Below are positions 60,145-64,000 of a DNA stretch of 64,000 bases, in pieces. Position numbers and translations under genes: made by a program. How positions within the stretch are numbered: position 1 is the stretch's first letter; the number at the start of each line of letters is the position of its first letter. The notes beneath the pieces were generated by a model. It was not told the DNA's origin. It saw nothing but the letters and a program-made list of their open reading frames with translations, and did not search any database. The stretch spans positions 62,001-126,000 of the forward strand of contig NZ_SPUI01000007.1 of the NCBI RefSeq assembly GCF_004522095.1, in the 5' to 3' direction. The DNA is from Nocardioides sp. 503 (GTDB taxonomy: Bacteria > Actinomycetota > Actinomycetes > Propionibacteriales > Nocardioidaceae).

Positions 60145-61343
60145 CCTCCACGCTCGGCGGGCCGAGCCCGTCCCGCGCCGACGAGGACCGGCACGACTGG
60201 GGCATGCTCGCGCTGGCGTGGCTGCTCTACTTCTCCTTCACCTTCACCGTCGCCTCCCTGTTCCCGATCGTCGGCAGGGTCCGCGAGGACCTGGGCCTCT
60301 CGTACGCCGCGATCGGGGTGGTCCTGGGCGGCTGGCAGCTGGTCTACCTGGTGGCGGCCATCCCGGTCGGGATGCTGGTCGACCGCGTCCAGCCCAAGCC
60401 GGTGCTCTTCGTCGGCACGCTGCTCGTCGCCGCCTCCCAGCTGTGCCGCAGCTACGCCGACGGCTTCCTCACTCTGTTCCTCTCGGTCGCGCTGCTGGGC
60501 CTCGGCGGGCCTGTCATGTCGGTGGGCCTGCCCAAGGTCGTCTCCGAGTGGTTCGCCGGGCGACACCGCCCTCTGGCCGCGGGCATCTACGTCACGGGGG
60601 CCCAGATGGGCCACCTGGTCGCGTTGGCCGGCACCAGCCTGGTCGTGGTGCTGGTGGGGGACTGGCGCGTCACGCTCCGGATCTACGCCGCGGTGGTGGT
60701 GGTGATCGCGCTGGTGTGGCTGGTCCTCTCCAAGGCCAGCGACCGCACCGGGGCCGAGCCGCCGACTGCCGTCCTGGGCGGCCTGCGCCACGTCGTGCGG
60801 ATCCCCGCGGTGTGGCTGATCGTGGTCGTGGGGTTCTCGGGGTTCCTGGCCAGCCACGGCTACCGGTCGTGGCTCCCGGAGATGATGGGCAGCAAGGGCA
60901 TGTCGGCCACCACCGCGGGCCTCGTCGCGGCCGTCCCCGCCCTCTGCGGGCTGTTCGGGAGCATCCTGATCGTCAGGTTCGGCTCCCGGCGCGACCGCCG
61001 GTCGACCGTCGTGTGCCTGCTCGCGGTCGTCGGGGCGGCCATGCTCGTCGCGGCGTGGGCGACCGGACCGCTGCTCCTCGTCGCCGTCGCGGCGGAGGGC
61101 TTCTGCGCGGCCGCCCTGATGCCGACGATGATGAACGCGCTCATGGACCTGCGCGAGGTCGGTGCGGGACACATGGGCGCCGCCGCCGGCCTCTACTTCA
61201 CCGTCGGGGAGATGGGCGGCTTCGCCGGGCCGGCGGTCATCGGCGCGATGGTCTCGCTCACCGGCTCGTTCCTGGCGGGGATCCTGGTCCTCTCGCTGGT
61301 GATGTGGGCGATGATCGTGCCCGCGTGGCGGCTGCCTGCCTGA
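60141..61343 (+). CDS. MFS transporter
   Basis: A 400-residue transporter with 11-12 membrane helices; 'GMLVDRVQPKP' is the loop-2-3 motif (G-x3-D-R). Starts at GTG 60141, overlapping the hydroxylase stop. Closing gene of the operon; it may import or export an intermediate, in addition to the Liv system. It resembles the CynX/nitrate-type and aromatic-acid transporters, without a firm assignment. Confidence 0.88.
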   Translation: MTSTLGGPSPSRADEDRHDWGMLALAWLLYFSFTFTVASLFPIVGRVREDLGLSYAAIGVVLGGWQLVYLVAAIPVGMLVDRVQPKPVLFVGTLLVAASQLCRSYADGFLTLFLSVALLGLGGPVMSVGLPKVVSEWFAGRHRPLAAGIYVTGAQMGHLVALAGTSLVVVLVGDWRVTLRIYAAVVVVIALVWLVLSKASDRTGAEPPTAVLGGLRHVVRIPAVWLIVVVGFSGFLASHGYRSWLPEMMGSKGMSATTAGLVAAVPALCGLFGSILIVRFGSRRDRRSTVVCLLAVVGAAMLVAAWATGPLLLVAVAAEGFCAAALMPTMMNALMDLREVGAGHMGAAAGLYFTVGEMGGFAGPAVIGAMVSLTGSFLAGILVLSLVMWAMIVPAWRLPA

Positions 61344-61345
61344 CC

Positions 61346-61449
61346 TCAGCCCTTCGGCGGCTGGACCCGCGCGGCGGCGACGCCGCGCTCGACCCAGACT
61401 CGGAGCTCGGCCTCGGGGCCCAGCACCTGGGGGCCGACCCGGAGCCAGG
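61346..61449 (-). pseudogene. C-terminal gene fragment, copy 2
   Basis: Minus-strand reading gives 'CPWLRVGPQVLGPEAELRVW' and then 'VERGVAAARVQPPKG', stop at 61346-61348, 104 bp and gap-free against copy 1 at 50337. Upstream on the same strand the frame does not continue as a recognisable protein. It begins 2 nt after the MFS stop. Tentatively the WCX end of a WYL regulator. Confidence 0.5.
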
Positions 61450-61523
61450 GACAGTGTGGCGCGCGGCGCCGACGAGCTGCGAACGTGCTGGAGGAGAACC
61501 TGCCGTTCTGGTAGGAGTGCCTC

Positions 61524-62201
61524 ATGAGCCTCGCGACGTACCAGGCGCTGTGCATCGACGCCGTCGACGCAGCACGGATGAGCCACTTCTGGGCCGGCGT
61601 GCTCGGCCGCGAGCGCCACGAGCGCGACGACGACACAAGCCCGGTGCGTCTGTCCGGCCCCACCGACCGGCACACGGTCTGGGTCAACCAGGTGCCGCAG
61701 CCCGTGACGGTCAAGCAGCGTGTCCACCTCGACGTGCACGCCGGCGGCGTCGACGACGTGCTGGCGCTCGGCGCGACGCCGCGGGACCTGGAGACGTTCG
61801 CCTGGAAGGTGCTGGCCGACCCCGAGGGCGGGGAGCTGTGCGTCTTCGAGCGTGAGCCGGTGCCGGCCGAGCGTCTCTACGAGGTCGACGTGGACAGCGT
61901 CGAGCCCGAGCGCATCGCCACCTGGTGGGCCGACGTGCTCGGCTCCACGCCGCAGGTGGACGCGGACGAGGGCTGGGTGAGCGTGCCGGTGCCCGCGGCG
62001 CCGTTCGCGAGCCTGGTCTTCGCGGCCGTGCCGGAGCCGAAGACGGTCAAGAACCGCATCCACTGGGACCTCGACACGACCGACGTCGGCCTCCTGGTGG
62101 GGGCCGGCGCCACGGTCCTGCGCGAGCCCGACGACGACATCTCCTGGACGATCCTCGCCGACCCCGAGGGCAACGAGTTCGTCGCGTTCACGGAGGACTG
62201 A
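61524..62201 (+). CDS. VOC (glyoxalase-like) family protein with two domains
   Basis: A 225-residue protein: two VOC repeats ('YQALCIDAVDAARMSHFWAGVLG' and 'YEVDVDSVEPERIATWWADVLG'), each ending 'LADPEGGELCVF' and 'LADPEGNEFVAF'. The conserved His/Glu metal positions are partly present ('HLDVHAGG', 'HWDLDTTD'). The Glyoxalase_6-type family is common in actinobacteria; substrate unknown. ATG 61524 follows AGGAG (61513-61517). The next gene starts 1 nt later. Confidence 0.85.
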   Translation: MSLATYQALCIDAVDAARMSHFWAGVLGRERHERDDDTSPVRLSGPTDRHTVWVNQVPQPVTVKQRVHLDVHAGGVDDVLALGATPRDLETFAWKVLADPEGGELCVFEREPVPAERLYEVDVDSVEPERIATWWADVLGSTPQVDADEGWVSVPVPAAPFASLVFAAVPEPKTVKNRIHWDLDTTDVGLLVGAGATVLREPDDDISWTILADPEGNEFVAFTED

Positions 62202-62202
62202 C

Positions 62203-62592
62203 GTGGCCGCGCCCGAGGTGGAGGAGCTCCTGGTCCCCGACGCCGGTGCCTGGCGGGCGTGGCTGGAGTCGCACCACGGGGACGCCCCGGGGGTCTGGCT
62301 GGTCCTGGACAAGAAGGGCGACACCGTGACCGCCCTGACCTACGCGCAGGCGGTCGAGGAGGCGCTCTGCTTCGGTTGGATCGACGGCCAGGCACGGCGC
62401 CGCGAGGAGGGTGGGACGTTCATCCGGATGACCCCGCGCCGGGCCCGCAGCAACTGGTCGGTGAGCAACGTCGAGCGGGTCGAGCGGCTCGACGCGGAGG
62501 GCCGGATGCACGCCGCGGGCTGGGCGGCCGTCGAGGTCGCCAGGGCCAACGGCAGCTGGGACGCCGCCGTCGCCGCGCGCGACGCGCGCTGA
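62203..62592 (+). CDS. YdeI/OmpD-associated family protein, short form
   Basis: A 129-residue protein: 'VWLVLDKKGDTVTALTYAQAVEEALCFGWIDGQARRREEGGTFIRMTPRRARSNWSVSNVERVERL' is the YdeI N-terminal domain. Full-length relatives have about 190 residues with a further C-terminal part ('...PSDLAAAL'), absent here; the frame ends cleanly with a stop. GTG 62203, 1 nt after the VOC stop, indicates coupling. Function unknown. Confidence 0.82.
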   Translation: MAAPEVEELLVPDAGAWRAWLESHHGDAPGVWLVLDKKGDTVTALTYAQAVEEALCFGWIDGQARRREEGGTFIRMTPRRARSNWSVSNVERVERLDAEGRMHAAGWAAVEVARANGSWDAAVAARDAR

Positions 62593-62603
62593 GAAGACCC
62601 GTC

Positions 62604-63209
62604 TCAGGCGGCCTCTCGCGCCCGGGCCGCGACGAGCACGGTCGGCAGCAGCGAGTCGGCGATGACCGCGTAGCCCGCGCTCGACGGGTGGAAGCGGTCG
62701 GCGGAGAAGAGCGTGCGGTCGACGGCGAAGGCCCGCGACGCCCGCTGGTCCTCGTCGGCGACCCGACCCTGCTCACGTCGTACGGCGCTCGCCTGGCGGG
62801 TCCGGAGCTCCTCGCCGGCGGCGCGCACGGCGTCGCGCAGGAACGCCGGCACGTGGGGTACGGCGCTGAGGTCCGGGGCCGGCGCCACGACGACCTCGGC
62901 ACCCGCCGCGCGCAGCCGCCGCACGGCCTGCGCGAGCGCCTCGACCGCCCCGTCGAGCGGCTCCAGGTGGGTCAGGTCGTTGGCCCCGATCACCACGACC
63001 GCCAGGTCCGGACCCCAGGGCAGGCAGGAGGCCACCTGGGCAGCCAGGCCGGAGCTGCGCGCGCCGGGGACCGCGAAGACGCGCGAGGTGACGTCGTACC
63101 CGTGCGTCGTCAGGCCCTCGACGAGGCGCGGTCCGAGCCGGTCCCGCTCGCGGGCGGCGCCCTGCCCCCACGCGATCGAGTCCCCGAGGACGGCCAGCTT
63201 GATGCTCAT
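62604..63209 (-). CDS. SGNH/GDSL-family hydrolase
   Basis: A 201-residue esterase: catalytic Ser in 'LAVLGDSIAWGQGA' (block I), Gly in 'GARSSGL' (block II), Asn in 'VVIGANDLTHL' (block III) and Asp/His in 'ADRFHPSSAGYAVIAD' (block V). No signal peptide, so cytosolic. ATG 63209 chosen for the family start. Substrate not predicted. Confidence 0.88.
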   Translation of the reverse strand: MSIKLAVLGDSIAWGQGAARERDRLGPRLVEGLTTHGYDVTSRVFAVPGARSSGLAAQVASCLPWGPDLAVVVIGANDLTHLEPLDGAVEALAQAVRRLRAAGAEVVVAPAPDLSAVPHVPAFLRDAVRAAGEELRTRQASAVRREQGRVADEDQRASRAFAVDRTLFSADRFHPSSAGYAVIADSLLPTVLVAARAREAA

Positions 63210-63262
63210 GCCACCAGGAGACCAGACGCCTGGTGACGGTCGAGGCCGTGCCGCGGGCACGG

Positions 63263-63853
63263 TCAGGAGATGAGGGCGCCGATGGCGAAGAGTGCCACGA
63301 CTCCTCCGGCGAGACCTGCGGCCGGCCAGACCCACGACACCCGGCGACGGCGGTCGTGGTCGCGCGCGGCCAGCGCGAACAGCAGGCCCGGGATGCCGAA
63401 GATGAGCCAGACCGCCGCGAAGTTGAACCAGCCCACGGCGCTCATGTTGCCCAGCCCGCGGTCTGGCGCGTCGAGGAGACCGGTCAGCACGGCGGACTTC
63501 ACGACCGCCTCCGCTGCCGGGTAGACCAGCTGCGCGGCGGCGCAGCCCCACAGGGCCATCGACAGCAGGCGGGCAGGGATCCGACGTCCCCACCGCTGCA
63601 CCGCCGCGAGCGCGACGAGGATGGTCAGGACCCGGAGCACGGTGGCTCCGGCCACGATCCACCCGGTCTCGTCCACCGGGGCGCCGCGCACCAGGTGGTC
63701 GAGCACCCAGGCGCCGGTGACGACGAGGCAGAACAGGCCGACGGACCACGCGATCGCCACGGACGGCCAACGGCGCAGCCGAGTCTCGGTCGGCTGCGCC
63801 GCCAGAGCTCGCCCGGTGGCTGTCTCGGGGCTGGTGGTCCGGGTGTGTGCCAT
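63263..63853 (-). CDS. Membrane protein of unknown function (196 aa)
   Basis: About five membrane helices ('AIAWSVGLFCLVVTGAWVL', 'WIVAGATVLRVLTILVALAAV', 'ALWGCAAAQLVYPAAEAVV', 'FNFAAVWLIFGIPGLLFALA', 'AGLAGGVVALFAIGALIS') after a Thr/Arg-rich N-terminus. ATG 63853 lies 6 nt behind TAGCGT (63865-63860 minus), giving a leaderless mRNA. No family recognised. Confidence 0.7.
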   Translation of the reverse strand: MAHTRTTSPETATGRALAAQPTETRLRRWPSVAIAWSVGLFCLVVTGAWVLDHLVRGAPVDETGWIVAGATVLRVLTILVALAAVQRWGRRIPARLLSMALWGCAAAQLVYPAAEAVVKSAVLTGLLDAPDRGLGNMSAVGWFNFAAVWLIFGIPGLLFALAARDHDRRRRVSWVWPAAGLAGGVVALFAIGALIS

Positions 63854-63929
63854 GGGTCGACGCTAGGGGCGCTCGCGGCGTACGCGCATCGGGGCTGGTC
63901 CCCGAGGAAACCCCCAGAGAGCCCCGACC

Positions 63930-64000
63930 TCAGTCCATGCTGAGCCCCGCCGCCGGTGCCACCCGGGAGGCGCGGCGGGCAGGGAGCAGGCAGGCCAGCA
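63930..64000 (-). CDS. C-terminus of an FtsX-like ABC permease, 5' part outside the window
   Basis: The minus strand reads 'LACLLPARRASRVAPAAGLSMD' before a stop at 63930-63932. 'LPARRASRVxP' is the characteristic end of FtsX/MacB-type permeases. Only about 23 codons lie in the window. Confidence 0.7.
   Translation of the reverse strand, partial: LACLLPARRASRVAPAAGLSMD

Overview
The window is GC-rich actinobacterial chromosome (about 70% G+C by eye) and most resembles Nocardioides or another member of the Nocardioidaceae. The evidence is a type VII (ESX) secretion locus, a WhiB4-like regulator, an EspG-like protein, small actinobacterial proteins (DUF6458, DUF5063), a bacterial-type small SRP RNA, frequent GTG starts, and many start codons lying 6-7 nt behind a TANNNT box, which suggests leaderless mRNAs. 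Genus is inferred from gene content; no search was run.

Layout. 1-6.3 kb: the end of a surface beta-helix protein, small membrane proteins, and a MoxR ATPase/VWA pair. 6.3-9.1 kb: a tightly overlapped minus-strand operon of a WXG100-like protein, an EspG-like protein and an alpha/beta-hydrolase fold that has lost its nucleophile. 9.2-18.6 kb: a secreted beta-propeller, an aminotransferase, a KstD-like flavin dehydrogenase behind a KstR-type operator, a cation/proton antiporter, a LytR_C protein and a HerA-like ATPase, interspersed with several families of palindromic repeats. 18.6-29.4 kb: the core ESX locus, with eccC on the minus strand and eccD1, two WXG100 substrates, eccD2, eccB and mycP on the plus strand. 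The mycosin has lost its catalytic His and Ser. 29.5-39 kb: housekeeping genes (small alarmone synthetase, tRNA-Ser, SRP RNA, dnaX, ybaB, recR, lysC with an internal beta-subunit start, asd, tRNA-Pro). 38.4-44.9 kb: a block with the gene content of the mycobacterial Rv3679-Rv3683 region (metallophosphoesterase, ponA2, whiB4, two ArsA-type ATPases), here with a YqeY-like gene between the metallophosphoesterase and ponA2. 45-49.3 kb: an IclR regulator, a 3-oxoacid CoA-transferase pair, and an ECF41-type sigma factor with its SDR partner. 49.3-50.5 kb: an apparent 1.1-kb insertion between 46-bp direct repeats, carrying a lone secreted protein and a gene fragment. 50.5-61.3 kb: a GntR repressor diverging from a ten-gene catabolic and transport operon. 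61.3-64 kb: VOC, YdeI-like, SGNH hydrolase and membrane proteins, then the end of an FtsX-type permease.

How the genes work together. The ESX membrane genes encode a secretion pore. EccC is the three-module motor, EccB and two EccD paralogues form the channel, and the MycP relic probably acts structurally; no EccE or EccA is seen. The 6.3-9.1 kb operon looks like an accessory substrate and chaperone set for the same or another ESX system. The 51-61 kb operon combines a high-affinity HAAT/Liv-type importer (with LivG and LivF fused), an MFS transporter, a flavin aromatic hydroxylase, an extradiol-type dioxygenase, a fumarylacetoacetate-hydrolase-family enzyme and a beta-keto-acid cleavage enzyme. 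It probably takes up and degrades one aromatic compound, identity unknown, under a GntR/FCD repressor whose operator sits inside its own promoter.
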